In this document: positions 30,356-39,183 of the stretch, one piece after another | How the letters are laid out: each line of letters begins with the position of its first letter | Position numbering within the stretch: position 1 is the stretch's first letter | Assembly: GCF_002812045.1 (NCBI RefSeq) | Contig: NZ_NPEG01000002.1 | Span: 310,001-374,000, forward strand | Length of the DNA stretch: 64,000 nucleotides | Reading direction: 5' to 3' | From: Leptospira haakeii | GTDB lineage: Bacteria > Spirochaetota > Leptospiria > Leptospirales > Leptospiraceae | Position numbers and translations under genes: made by a program | The notes under the pieces: generated by a model | What the model was told of the DNA's origin: nothing | Databases searched by the model: none | Seen by the model: only the letters and a program-made list of their open reading frames with translations

Positions 30356-30964
30356 TCAATAGGAGCGATAAAGGCCGATCAACTTTCCTACGATGGTTAC
30401 TTTTTTACTACGGATCGGTTTGTATTTTGGATTTCTAGCTTCCAAACGAATATGATCCGCTTCTTTAAAATATACTTTTAAAGTCGCCTCGTCTTCGATC
30501 AGTGCTACTACGATCTCTCCGTTCCGAGCTATATCCTTTTTCTGGATAATCGCCACGTCTCCGTCATTGATCCCAGCTTCTATCATGGAATCCCCTTGCA
30601 CTTTCAGTGCGAAAGTAATCCCTTTAGAGGCCATCTCTTCCGGAACTGGGATATAAGCTTCAATATTTTCTTCGGCCAGGATAGGTAGACCGGCAGCTAC
30701 TCTACCTAAAAGCGGGATACTAGGAGTGGGAACTGGTAAACTTTCGAATGGACTTTGGCGGGTAAGCTCTATTGCTCTGGATTGGTTTTTGGAGGTCTTG
30801 AGATATCCTTTTTTCTCGATGGCTTTTAGATGATCGTAAGCACCCTTTGCCGTAATCCCAAACTCATCTCCAATCTCTCTGATCGTTGGCGGAAAGCCTC
30901 TTTCTTTGATCACATTTGTAATAAACTGTAAAACAGCGAGTTGCTTTTCCGTAAGATCTTTCAT
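30356..30964 (-). CDS. lexA: LexA SOS repressor
   Basis: Starting from the ATG at 30964 the protein has 202 residues and begins MKDLTEKQLAVLQFI, the usual LexA N-terminus; the frame continues upstream to 31075 but those residues are not LexA-like. The winged helix (FPPTIREIGDEFGITAKGAYDHLKAI), the self-cleavage site in GRVAAGLP (Ala-Gly), the catalytic Ser in GDSMIEAG and the Lys in ATLKVYF are all present. It represses DNA-damage genes until RecA-stimulated self-cleavage. It heads an operon with the lipoprotein, ctpA, tsaD and pssA. Confidence 0.95.
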   Translation of the reverse strand: MKDLTEKQLAVLQFITNVIKERGFPPTIREIGDEFGITAKGAYDHLKAIEKKGYLKTSKNQSRAIELTRQSPFESLPVPTPSIPLLGRVAAGLPILAEENIEAYIPVPEEMASKGITFALKVQGDSMIEAGINDGDVAIIQKKDIARNGEIVVALIEDEATLKVYFKEADHIRLEARNPKYKPIRSKKVTIVGKLIGLYRSY

Positions 30965-30991
30965 GCTTAACAAGTTATTAGTGAATAAATG

Positions 30992-31020
30992 TTGTGCAAG
31001 TACTTTTTTGGTGATATGAT
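30992..31020 (+). promoter_or_regulatory. candidate sigma-70 promoter of the Phd/VapC pair
   Basis: TTGTGC (30992-30997) and TATGAT (31015-31020) are separated by 17 bp. The -10 matches five of six consensus bases and the -35 three. Transcription would start near 31027, about 25 nt before the ATG at 31052. The -35 lies in a TTGTGCAA palindrome that also faces the divergent lexA gene. Confidence 0.5.
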
Positions 31021-31051
31021 TTTTAAATAAAAAGCGGGGGTTAAAAGGAAG

Positions 31052-31348
31052 ATGAATAAAAAACAATTGAATCACTTAGAGACTAATAATAGTCTAAAAG
31101 TAGACTATTTTATGAAAAAGATCAATTTAAGTGAGGCAAAGGCCCATTTGGGGCGTTATTTAAAAGCGGCCAGCTCTGGTGAAAGGATCGTCATCTCAGA
31201 ACGAAACCGCCCTATGGTGGAACTTGTAGCTATCTCTACACCCAAGACAAAAAAGCTTAAACCTGGGATCTTAGCGGGTAAATTCTCCGTACCGGATGAT
31301 TTCAATTCTACTCTTACAGAATTCGAATCCGATTTTTACGGGGAATAA
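31052..31348 (+). CDS. Phd/YefM-family antitoxin
   Basis: A protein of 98 residues. The core starting MKKINLSEAKAHLGRYLKAASSGERIVISERNRPMVELV is a typical Phd/YefM N-terminal DNA-binding domain; the C-terminal tail binds the toxin. An ATG at 31052 has AAGGAAG just upstream, but family alignments would begin at the ATG at 31112. A perfect inverted repeat lies directly before 31112. If 31112 is used the first 60 nt are leader. It is followed after 6 bp by the PIN toxin gene. Confidence 0.85.
   Translation: MNKKQLNHLETNNSLKVDYFMKKINLSEAKAHLGRYLKAASSGERIVISERNRPMVELVAISTPKTKKLKPGILAGKFSVPDDFNSTLTEFESDFYGE
31088..31109. promoter_or_regulatory. perfect 9-bp inverted repeat at the antitoxin start
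   Basis: aatagtcta (31088-31096) and tagactatt (31101-31109) flank an aaag spacer and end 2 nt before the ATG at 31112. Phd/YefM antitoxins repress their own operons by binding short palindromes near the start, so this is a good candidate operator; as RNA it would form a hairpin over any ribosome-binding site for 31112. Confidence 0.6.
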
Positions 31349-31354
31349 AATAAC

Positions 31355-31756
31355 TTGAGAACAATCCTATTAGACACTCAAATCATTCTCTGGTTTTTAT
31401 TGGAAGATCCAAAACTTCCCACCAGCATCAAAGAACTTTGTAAGGAAGAAGATACCAGACTTTTATTTCACCAAGTTTCACTATGGGAAATTCAGATTAA
31501 ATACGATTTAGGTAAATTGCCTCTACCGGAAGCGCCTGGAAATTTTTTAGTAGCCGCTTGTATTCAATCGGGTTTGGAAAAATCGAACATACAAGACGAA
31601 GCGATCTTCTTTTTAAGTAAGCTCCCCAATATACATAGAGATCCTTTTGATAGATTACTTCTTTCCCACGCTATGATCAACGGTTGGGAATTCGCCACTG
31701 AAGATGATATACTTAAAAAATATCCGGTTAGAATATTAGAAAATATTAAAACTTAA
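31355..31756 (+). CDS. VapC-type PIN-domain toxin
   Basis: A protein of 133 residues. The acidic PIN residues are visible: Asp in LLDTQIILWFL, Glu in VSLWEIQIKYDLGKL, Asp in HRDPFDRLLLSHA, and Asp residues in FATEDDIL. It belongs to the PIN subgroup paired with Phd-type antitoxins and is expected to be a Mg-dependent ribonuclease. The start is TTG. Its 3' end overlaps the convergent adaptor gene by 11 bp. Confidence 0.9.
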   Translation: MRTILLDTQIILWFLLEDPKLPTSIKELCKEEDTRLLFHQVSLWEIQIKYDLGKLPLPEAPGNFLVAACIQSGLEKSNIQDEAIFFLSKLPNIHRDPFDRLLLSHAMINGWEFATEDDILKKYPVRILENIKT

Positions 31757-32927
31757 GGAATTCGCTCTTCAGGACGAAGGAACCCTTGGAGACAACTTCT
31801 GCGCCGTCCGGAAGCCCACCTAAGATGATAATATCATCTTCTATCGTGTCCCCTACTATGACATTTACCGCTTCAAAGCTACCTTCTCCATGAGGAATGA
31901 ATACGAAAAATTTTCCTTCTATCTCGTGGACTGCTTCCAGAGGGATCATCTTACGTTTTCCTCCTCCAGTACTCACTACAAGACCTGCTACTTTTGCAGT
32001 AACGGTTTGGCCAGGTTTTAATTTGTTTCCTTTATTGGAGACCATGATCCTGAGTTTTGCGGTACGTTTTACGTTATCTAAAACTGTTCCTACATAACCT
32101 ACTTTTCCTTGGATCTGAACACTACTGTGTTCGTCCCCTAAAGGAAAAATAGTTGCCTGTGCGCCTTCTCTCACTCCACCCAGATCTTTTTCATATACAT
32201 CGAGTAAAACCCAAAGATGGCTTAAGTTGGCGATGGTGAACAGTTCTTCGTTACGAGTCACCTGTTGTCCTAGGATTGCCTTTCTTTCGGTAACCTCTCC
32301 GTTGATAGGGCTTCTGAGGATCAGGTTAGAAGAAACATAAATACCTCTTTCGATCCCTTCAATTTCAGAAGGAGTTAGACCGTAATTGTCCAACTTGATA
32401 CGAGTGGTCTCCACTTCCGTTTTGGCGGTTTTGTATTGCATGGTCGCGAACTCGTATTCTTTTGCGGAGGTAACTTTCATTTCAAAAAGTTCCTTAGCAC
32501 GATCCGCTTGCATCTTCAATGCGTCCAAAGATGCTCTTGCTTTTACATATGCTGCTTCTACTTCTCCCAATTGAATGGAAGAAAGAATTGCTAATGGAGA
32601 TCCTTGGCTGACCTTGTCCCCTTCTTTTACTAAAACTTTTTTGATCCTGGCTTCTACCTGAGAGCCTACTTTGGCCATACTTTCCGGATCGTAGGTGATC
32701 CTACCTGGTAATGCAAGTTCTTCGAATTGAGAGACTTCTTTTAAACCAACATAAGTAAGAGGATGTCTTCTGATCACGTCTTCTGGAACTGTGAATACGT
32801 TTTTGTTCTCCTCCATGATCTTTTTTTCAGGTTTCTTTTTGGAGAAATATTTGAACCCGAAAAAAGCGATCGTGATCCCCAAGGCTAAAACGATCAGAAC
32901 TTTATATTTTTGGAATAATAGTTTCAT
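31746..32927 (-). CDS. efflux RND periplasmic adaptor subunit (CzcB/CusB-like)
   Basis: A protein of 393 residues with an N-terminal membrane anchor, a biotinyl-lipoyl-like domain (VGSQVEARIKKVLVKEGDKVSQGSPLAIL), an alpha-hairpin (about 115-190) and beta-barrel/membrane-proximal domains (SPINGEVTERKAILGQQV, LKPGQTVTAKV). It connects an inner-membrane RND pump to a TolC-type outer-membrane channel, in the CzcB/CusB branch linked to metal export. It lies 2 bp behind the TolC-type gene. No pump gene follows; the next gene is the convergent toxin. Confidence 0.9.
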   Translation of the reverse strand: MKLLFQKYKVLIVLALGITIAFFGFKYFSKKKPEKKIMEENKNVFTVPEDVIRRHPLTYVGLKEVSQFEELALPGRITYDPESMAKVGSQVEARIKKVLVKEGDKVSQGSPLAILSSIQLGEVEAAYVKARASLDALKMQADRAKELFEMKVTSAKEYEFATMQYKTAKTEVETTRIKLDNYGLTPSEIEGIERGIYVSSNLILRSPINGEVTERKAILGQQVTRNEELFTIANLSHLWVLLDVYEKDLGGVREGAQATIFPLGDEHSSVQIQGKVGYVGTVLDNVKRTAKLRIMVSNKGNKLKPGQTVTAKVAGLVVSTGGGKRKMIPLEAVHEIEGKFFVFIPHGEGSFEAVNVIVGDTIEDDIIILGGLPDGAEVVSKGSFVLKSEFLKF

Positions 32928-32929
32928 TG

Positions 32930-34393
32930 TTATTCTCCCTTCGCCTTGTTTGCCGAAGAAATTTCCGCGATTTTTCCGGTTGCGGCTTTATAGTTTTCTA
33001 CCGCATTAAAATATAAATATAGTAGGTCGTAATATTCTCTGAGGATGGTGAGGTAGTTTTTTTCTGCTTGGAGGAAGGTTACTTGATCGGAGGCGCCGCG
33101 GACATATGCAATTCTGGATTTCTCTTCCAACTGTTTGTTTTTCTGGAGAAGATTGATCCTTTCGTATTTGGTTAAGAGTTCTTCTCTCGCCAAGAGTTCT
33201 TTTTTAGCGGCTTCTATCTCGGCATTTATTTCTCTTTTTTTTGCATCTAAGGCCAGTTCGAATTTTCTATATTCTTCTTTTGCGGAATATACTTTTCCTT
33301 GGCCTCTATCGTTCAAAGGTATTGGGATGGAAGCGAATACTCCTCCGTAATTTTCCCCACCTTTGACCCTCCATTCTCCACCTAACTGCAACCATCCGAA
33401 GGACTCCCTTCTTTGCAGTTCTATGTTCATCTTCTTTTCTTGGAGTCTTTGTTCCAAGGCGGTAAGATCAGGACGTTCTATAGAAGGAAAATCCTCTTTT
33501 AGATGAAGTCCCATCTCTTCCAAAGGTCTGAACTTCATGGAGTCCACTTTGAAAGCGAATACACCCTCTTCTTCGGATAAACCGGAAAGGATTCTTAAAT
33601 CCTTTTCGATTACTTGTCTGCGAACGATTGCATCACGGTAGAATTTTTCTACCTGTATCCTTTCTAACTCGAGACGCTCGAATTCGAGAGGGGAGATGTC
33701 TCCCTTCTGCACTCTAAACTTAGTGAGTTCCAAAAGGTCGCTATAGTTCTCATAGAATTCTTTGTTTGTGTCTACTAAAAGTGTTAGAAATACGAATGCC
33801 CAATAATTCTGGCGAAGTCTCATTCTAAAAATTCGATCGAAATTCCGGAAGTCTTGGATGGAGGCTTCGAACGATTTTTTGGCTACTCTTGTTCTAAGAG
33901 GAACAACTCCGTATACGTCCAGTTCTTGGTACATACCAGGTGCAGTTTCCGGACTTCCTCCTTGGGAATTAGGAGTTCCTCCAATGAACTGTTGTTGGAA
34001 TTGAACAACTGGATTTCGATACAAAGAAGCGGTGATTACCCGTCCTCTTTCGATCCCCATATTTTGTTTTTCGGATAAATACAGAGGGTTGTTTGAGATC
34101 GCATATTCGGTTAAACGATCCACATCCCAGTCTATAACCTTACCTGCAGTTGGAGTAGTATTCGTGGAACTGCTAGTTACCGGAGTGGCATTTTGGTTAG
34201 GCTTATTAACCGGACTTCCCTTCTTATCTTCGATAGTCGTTTCGAAAGGAATTGTTTCGGGAAATACAAGCGTTCCGAAAGGGAATAAGAATGAAGAAGC
34301 AGCAAAAACAGAGAGAAGGACCCAACTTCTGTTCTTATTATAGGAAGTTTTATCGAGTAGATCTTGTTCGTGTCCCGATTGGAAGTCTTGCAT
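32930..34393 (-). CDS. TolC-family outer-membrane efflux protein (CzcC-like)
   Basis: A protein of 487 residues. A hydrophobic N-terminal segment (about 27-47) is followed by a low-complexity Thr/Asn/Pro-rich stretch (about 60-85) and then the outer-membrane efflux domain with long coiled-coil helices (LLELTKFRVQKGDISPLEFERLELER and a second repeat near 395-470). It forms the outer-membrane tunnel for the adaptor encoded 2 bp downstream. The ribosome-binding site GGAAAGAGG is directly before the ATG. Confidence 0.88.
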   Translation of the reverse strand: MQDFQSGHEQDLLDKTSYNKNRSWVLLSVFAASSFLFPFGTLVFPETIPFETTIEDKKGSPVNKPNQNATPVTSSSTNTTPTAGKVIDWDVDRLTEYAISNNPLYLSEKQNMGIERGRVITASLYRNPVVQFQQQFIGGTPNSQGGSPETAPGMYQELDVYGVVPLRTRVAKKSFEASIQDFRNFDRIFRMRLRQNYWAFVFLTLLVDTNKEFYENYSDLLELTKFRVQKGDISPLEFERLELERIQVEKFYRDAIVRRQVIEKDLRILSGLSEEEGVFAFKVDSMKFRPLEEMGLHLKEDFPSIERPDLTALEQRLQEKKMNIELQRRESFGWLQLGGEWRVKGGENYGGVFASIPIPLNDRGQGKVYSAKEEYRKFELALDAKKREINAEIEAAKKELLAREELLTKYERINLLQKNKQLEEKSRIAYVRGASDQVTFLQAEKNYLTILREYYDLLYLYFNAVENYKAATGKIAEISSANKAKGE

Positions 34394-34468
34394 CCTCTTT
34401 CCTTATGGCTATTTCAATATCACGCCCTGGTACCGCAAGTCCGTTTGCCTTTTTAGAAGATTTCATTT

Positions 34469-35065
34469 TTAGAAAAGCCGGAATAAGTACCATTTCCCGT
34501 CTTGCTTTATGAAATACGGATTGATCAGTTCCCTTTCTAGTTTCTGGTTTTCTTTAAATTTCAGTTTTAACTCGCAAGCGCTCTTGCTCTCATAATAAAA
34601 ATCGACCTCTATTCCTCCGGAAGAGAGTAACAAATCCCGAACAGTTCTTACTTCTTTCGAGTTCTTCTGTTTTTCTAATAGTTCTCTTTCGAAGAAGTAT
34701 ATACGAAAATAATTATCCGCACTAGAAAGCTCTTGTATAAGTTGTTCTTTGGTCCAATTCCCTTTTATGTCCAGATAGATCCCATCTTTTTTGGAAACGA
34801 CCTCAGGTAAAAAGTTCAAATCCCTTGCGATCGTTCCTGAAACGAGACGTTGTAATAATTTCAGGATCTCTTCCGTATCCTTGGAGTGTTCTCCGGTATG
34901 TCCCGCTAAAAAAACTTTTCCTTGAGTAACAGTTGGAGGGATTTCGGGACTTCGCTTAGCAGAAAGAGGAGATTCTCCCCTTATAGTAATGCAAGAAACT
35001 TGTAATAATATTAGAAGTAAGAGTCCTCTGAACAAAGCGGATCCGTAGAAAGATAGATAGAACAT
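34469..35065 (-). CDS. predicted lipoprotein of unknown function
   Basis: A protein of 198 residues. A hydrophobic segment LFRGLLLLILLQVSC ends in a plausible lipobox Cys (about residue 25). The rest is mixed alpha/beta with a segment resembling small SnoaL/NTF2-like domains (DNYFRIYFFERELLEKQ, VDFYYESKSACELKLKF, PYFIKQDGKWYLFRLF), which often end in a similar KQDGKWYLF strand. No family recognised with confidence. It lies between the TPR protein and the efflux pair on the same strand. Confidence 0.65.
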   Translation of the reverse strand: MFYLSFYGSALFRGLLLLILLQVSCITIRGESPLSAKRSPEIPPTVTQGKVFLAGHTGEHSKDTEEILKLLQRLVSGTIARDLNFLPEVVSKKDGIYLDIKGNWTKEQLIQELSSADNYFRIYFFERELLEKQKNSKEVRTVRDLLLSSGGIEVDFYYESKSACELKLKFKENQKLERELINPYFIKQDGKWYLFRLF

Positions 35066-35098
35066 GTTTAGGACCCCTAATAAAGCTGAAGGTTCCCG

Positions 35099-36661
35099 TT
35101 AGCCCTGGGATTTCAGCGCCTTTTTTAATAGTTCTTCTAAATCTCTTCCATATAGTACGGAGAGTCTGGACGGATTATCCGCCAAAAATCTGCGGGCTCC
35201 TTCTGTAAATTCCGCATCGCCTATAATAAACGCCTTGTCCAATGCCATATCTTTTACTTGGCCCAAGGTATCTCTTAAGAATATATCCGAAATTTTAGCG
35301 TCCTTCCATTTTCTGAATTTGAAAAGAGCACGAGTTTCTTTGTCGGTTTTGTTCAGACCTTGGAAATTGACTCCGTCCCCTTCTTTGTTGGGAATCTCCC
35401 TACTAACCGTATAATTCAGGGCCAGAACTACTTTCACGCATAAGTTTTTGAAATCCACACCCTTTAAGGATCTATAATGATCCATGGCGCTGATACCAAT
35501 TTTATTCACATCGATTACGATCTTATTGCCTTCTTCATCTATAATCCCTTTGATGTGAAAGGATTTAGAAGATTTTAAACCGGAGATCTCATAATAACGT
35601 TCTACTGGAAATAGTTCTGCGAATAATTTTCCAAGTTCCTGTTCCGGGACAAATCCACTTTTGGAAACTTTTCCAAGTTCTAATCTTTTGGTTTCTACTT
35701 GGTATTTATAATTTGCAAGTTCAATGATCCGATCATCATCCACTCTTTCGGATTCTGCTTCGATCAGATATTCGCTGGCGTCTTCCAACCTTCCCATATT
35801 AACAGCGATCAAGGAGAAATGGAAATCGGAGTCGATCATCTCTTGCTTCCATCCATTATTCCTTGCGATTTCCATACATAGTCTTGCGTGTTTTAAAGCT
35901 TCATTCCAATTTCCCTTCATGATGAATTCCAACATGATAAATTGAAATAATGTGTAACGAACATACTCGTCTGTAACAACATCTACCACAGAGTTTGCTA
36001 CGCGGATTGCCTCGTCATGTTCTCCGGCTCTTGACAAAGAGACTGCATATAAAAATCCACTTACCGAAGAAGTAGGATCTTCTTCGAATGCTTTTTGGAA
36101 ATAAGTCCTGGGATCTCCTTTTCTTAGGATACCAGCGACCACACCTTTTCCTATGAGTAATGCAGGCATTTTGATCTTCTCATCGGGGATCCTGGAGAGG
36201 AATTTATCTGCGATCCCGAATTCTTTCTGACCGATCGCCATAAAACCGATACGGATACATGCCTCTAGATTATCAGGGTCTACGGAGAGAGTATCCGAAT
36301 AATGAAATACAGCTTCTTCATATAGATCTTGTTGGTAATAAATATCAGCGAGACGATTGGATACCACTATTTCCGAAATTTCCTTATCGAAGCTACCGAT
36401 CTTTTTGATCTTATCTAAATGTTTTGCTTCGTTATTATAATCACCTTCCATGGCATAAATTTTCGCCATGATAAAGTGAGCCCGAGTGTTAGATGGATTT
36501 GAATCTAGAATATCTCTGATCAAAATCCTAGAGTCGACGTAATTTCCCATAGCCGCCAAAGCAAGAGCCTTCTCAAACGAATCCTTTTTGGATTGAATGA
36601 GAAAGGAACCTGCTGCGACGATCAGGATGATTCCAGCTGCTACGAGAATTACAAAGATCAT
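35099..36661 (-). CDS. membrane-anchored TPR protein with degenerate Mrr-like C-terminal domain
   Basis: A protein of 520 residues. An N-terminal transmembrane helix (about 3-23) is followed by tetratricopeptide repeats (about 28-315). The C-terminal part (about 395-515) resembles the Mrr/PD-(D/E)xK restriction-endonuclease fold: [34 protein letters not shown], and then the typical closing pattern [18 protein letters not shown]...[13 protein letters not shown]. At the expected catalytic positions the acidic residue of GxD reads GVN and the QxK motif reads FKF, so nuclease activity is doubtful. Cellular role unknown. Confidence 0.75.
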   Translation of the reverse strand: MIFVILVAAGIILIVAAGSFLIQSKKDSFEKALALAAMGNYVDSRILIRDILDSNPSNTRAHFIMAKIYAMEGDYNNEAKHLDKIKKIGSFDKEISEIVVSNRLADIYYQQDLYEEAVFHYSDTLSVDPDNLEACIRIGFMAIGQKEFGIADKFLSRIPDEKIKMPALLIGKGVVAGILRKGDPRTYFQKAFEEDPTSSVSGFLYAVSLSRAGEHDEAIRVANSVVDVVTDEYVRYTLFQFIMLEFIMKGNWNEALKHARLCMEIARNNGWKQEMIDSDFHFSLIAVNMGRLEDASEYLIEAESERVDDDRIIELANYKYQVETKRLELGKVSKSGFVPEQELGKLFAELFPVERYYEISGLKSSKSFHIKGIIDEEGNKIVIDVNKIGISAMDHYRSLKGVDFKNLCVKVVLALNYTVSREIPNKEGDGVNFQGLNKTDKETRALFKFRKWKDAKISDIFLRDTLGQVKDMALDKAFIIGDAEFTEGARRFLADNPSRLSVLYGRDLEELLKKALKSQG

Positions 36662-36731
36662 TTTTCGGAATTTCTGCTATTAACTAAATAAATGTTGGAT
36701 AAAATCAAACGTTTTCAATATCCTGCTCCCG

Positions 36732-37256
36732 ATGGGAAGAATCACTTACCTGAGGTTTGCATTTTCCCTTTTTCTCCGGGACTGGATCACCAGTGTATTG
36801 CACGTCGTATTCTCGACGTTTTTCGCCTACGGATTTTTATTCGGATTTTTCTCCCTTCGTACGGAAAAAAGACCCACGGACATTTCTAGTATCGATCTAT
36901 TCCTGAATTCTCCGTACTTGCTTTTATCTCTTTGTGGCCTTGCTTTAATTTTTATGAGCATAGTCCGGATAATGACTCGTTCCGGGGATAACGGAATTAT
37001 GATGGCTGTAGGAGGGAATAGGCAGGGGGTCGTGCTCCTACAAACCGTCGAACTTTGGATCATTCACGGGATCGGGTTCTTATTTTCTTTAATTTTAAGC
37101 GTTTTTATCCCTATCGGAAAGTCGGAATTGGTCTCTCCAATGGACTACCTCGTGAGTTTGGTCTCTGAGGCCATTTTGATCGGTGGAGTCAGTGCTCTTA
37201 TAGCTTATTTATACACCTTGGTTGATCCTTATAGATCGATCAGGAGGGGAAAATGA
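36732..37256 (+). CDS. small FtsX-like ABC permease
   Basis: A protein of 174 residues with four predicted transmembrane segments. The second half ([43 protein letters not shown]) matches the FtsX/MacB permease core, where the helix pair and the xxxG.xR region contact the ATPase. The large extracytoplasmic domain of LolC/E or MacB is missing; only about 20 residues separate the first helices. It overlaps the ATPase gene by 4 bp and should pair with it as a homodimer. Confidence 0.75.
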   Translation: MGRITYLRFAFSLFLRDWITSVLHVVFSTFFAYGFLFGFFSLRTEKRPTDISSIDLFLNSPYLLLSLCGLALIFMSIVRIMTRSGDNGIMMAVGGNRQGVVLLQTVELWIIHGIGFLFSLILSVFIPIGKSELVSPMDYLVSLVSEAILIGGVSALIAYLYTLVDPYRSIRRGK

Positions 37257-37918
37257 TCCTTAGGATTAATAATCTCTCCAGGCATTACGGTTCCACCAAG
37301 GCAGTAAACGGGATCTCATTCGATATCAACCAATCCGACTATGTCGCGATTGTAGGACCTTCCGGTTCCGGAAAAACTACACTCCTTTCCATGATTACCG
37401 GTATGTTATCCAGTAGCGCGGGAGAGATTTACTTCGATACTTTAAAACTTTCCTCCATGACCAAAGGGGAACTCGCTCGATTTAGAGCGAAAAATATAGG
37501 ACTGATCTTCCAATTTTCGGAACTTGTTTCTCACCTAACTGTAGAAGAGAATATTCTTCTTCCTGCTTTATTAGTTGGAAAATTCGAAGAGCAGGAATAC
37601 AGAGAAAAATGTGAATATTTAATCTCTAGTCTGAATCTTCATACAATTCGAAATCAACTCCCAAGTAGTCTTTCCGGTGGACAGATACAGATGACTGCAA
37701 TCGCAAGAGCACTCATCAACGAACCAGAGATGCTTCTCGCAGACGAACCTTCCGGTGACTTGGATCCGGAAAACAGTGAATTAGTACGTAAACTTCTCTC
37801 CGATTTTAATTCCAGGGGACTCACGATCCTACTCGTGACCCATGATATGAATCTTGCATTCGATGCTAAGACGATCTACGAAATGAGAGAAGGAAGTTTT
37901 ACTAGAGTCGTTAAATGA
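37253..37918 (+). CDS. ABC transporter ATP-binding protein (LolD/MacB type)
   Basis: A protein of 221 residues with all ABC motifs: Walker [13 protein letters not shown]-loop [19 protein letters not shown], signature [15 protein letters not shown], Walker [12 protein letters not shown], and the H-loop His in LLVTHDM. The LTVEENI...LP and GDLDPENS wording is typical of the LolD/FtsE/MacB group, which works mechanically with FtsX-type permeases. It overlaps both neighbours by 4 bp. Confidence 0.93.
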   Translation: MILRINNLSRHYGSTKAVNGISFDINQSDYVAIVGPSGSGKTTLLSMITGMLSSSAGEIYFDTLKLSSMTKGELARFRAKNIGLIFQFSELVSHLTVEENILLPALLVGKFEEQEYREKCEYLISSLNLHTIRNQLPSSLSGGQIQMTAIARALINEPEMLLADEPSGDLDPENSELVRKLLSDFNSRGLTILLVTHDMNLAFDAKTIYEMREGSFTRVVK

Positions 37919-38820
37919 GTTCTATTATAGGCGTGGATATCGGCGCCCAAAGTATTAAAGCCTGCCTTACCAATTCTTCTGGCCAAATGATCTCTCAATC
38001 AGATCGAAAGACCGGGCCGGAAATGGATTCAAAACTTTTTTTATCTTCTCTTGAAGAACAGATCTCTGAACTCGTTTCAGATTGTAAAGATCAGGTAAAA
38101 GGTATCGGACTTGGAAGCCCGGGACCAATAGATAAAGAAAATGGAATATTAATCTCTTCTGCAAATCTTCCTTTATTAAAGAATGTTCCTTTAGTTGATT
38201 TTTTAAAGAAGAAGTTTGGTGTTCCAGTATATTACGATAACGACGCAAACTGCGCCGCGCTCGGAGAGTATTGGTTCGGAGAAGGTAAAACTTCTTCCAA
38301 TCTAATCGTTCTTACATTGGGAACGGGTTTAGGCGGAGGATGGGTTTTTCAAGGTAAACTATTCGACGGGTATCTTGGAAATTCTATGGAAGTTGGACAT
38401 ACCACTATTCATCCAGGCGGAGCGCTTTGTGGCTGCGGACAAAGAGGATGTACAGAAGCTTATTTCAGCGCGAGCGGATTCTCTTCGAGGTTTTTAGAAA
38501 AGACAGGCTCCAAACTTTCTGATATAGAGACCCTATTCGATCTTGCTTCTAAACATCATAAAGAAGCAAACGAGATTCTGGAAGAAGGAATCGAAAGTTT
38601 AGCGCAACTCATTCGTAATCTAATCCATTTACTCAATCCTGAACATATCGTATTATCCGGAGGGATTGCTAAGTCCTATTCATTCTTCGGAAAACGGCTT
38701 GAAAACAGGGTGAGAGAAATCATATTTCCCATATTCAAAGAATACGTAAAGATCCTTCCAGGAAAATCAGTCACTGGGGCCCTGGGAGCAGCAAGTTTAT
38801 GTTTGGATAATAAAATATGA
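37915..38820 (+). CDS. ROK-family sugar kinase
   Basis: A protein of 301 residues. ROK signatures are present: [15 protein letters not shown], the phosphate motif, [31 protein letters not shown], and the zinc-binding segment [23 protein letters not shown] (conserved HxxxxxxxxxCxCGxxGCxE pattern). It probably phosphorylates glucose or another hexose with ATP. It overlaps the ATPase and HIT genes by 4 bp each. Confidence 0.92.
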   Translation: MSSIIGVDIGAQSIKACLTNSSGQMISQSDRKTGPEMDSKLFLSSLEEQISELVSDCKDQVKGIGLGSPGPIDKENGILISSANLPLLKNVPLVDFLKKKFGVPVYYDNDANCAALGEYWFGEGKTSSNLIVLTLGTGLGGGWVFQGKLFDGYLGNSMEVGHTTIHPGGALCGCGQRGCTEAYFSASGFSSRFLEKTGSKLSDIETLFDLASKHHKEANEILEEGIESLAQLIRNLIHLLNPEHIVLSGGIAKSYSFFGKRLENRVREIIFPIFKEYVKILPGKSVTGALGAASLCLDNKI

Positions 38821-39164
38821 TAGATTCCTGTATATTTTGTAAACTTATCAATAAGGAGATCCCGGCTAAGATCATTTTCGAGGACGAGAATCTATTAGCT
38901 TTTCATGATATTTCTCCCCAAGCACCAACTCATTTTCTGGTCATTCCCAAAAAACATATCGTAGACATTGACAAAACCAACGCTGAGGATAAAGCTCTTC
39001 TTGGAGAAATTTTATATAGAGCCACTGAAATTGCCAGATCCCTCGGGCTCAACAAAGACGGTTTCCGCATCGTAAATAATATGGGTGAATTGGGCGGCCA
39101 AACAGTATTCCATCTTCATTTCCATGTACTTGGCGGAAGACAAATGAAATGGCCTCCGGGTTGA
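38817..39164 (+). CDS. HIT-family nucleotide hydrolase (HinT-like)
   Basis: A protein of 115 residues, normal for HinT. The start [20 protein letters not shown], the [17 protein letters not shown] segment and the catalytic histidine triad HLHFHVLGG are present. HinT hydrolyses phosphoramidates such as adenosine 5'-phosphoramidate. It overlaps the ROK kinase gene by 4 bp. Confidence 0.96.
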   Translation: MIDSCIFCKLINKEIPAKIIFEDENLLAFHDISPQAPTHFLVIPKKHIVDIDKTNAEDKALLGEILYRATEIARSLGLNKDGFRIVNNMGELGGQTVFHLHFHVLGGRQMKWPPG

Positions 39165-39183
39165 TCTATAACGAGGATCTATT

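Noticed and set aside
30965..31051. Search for a TTTG-N5-CAAA type SOS box before lexA
   Set aside because: No match to that motif (as I recall it for Leptospira LexA) is visible in the gap; TTGTGCAA is only a loose resemblance and is not called as a LexA box.
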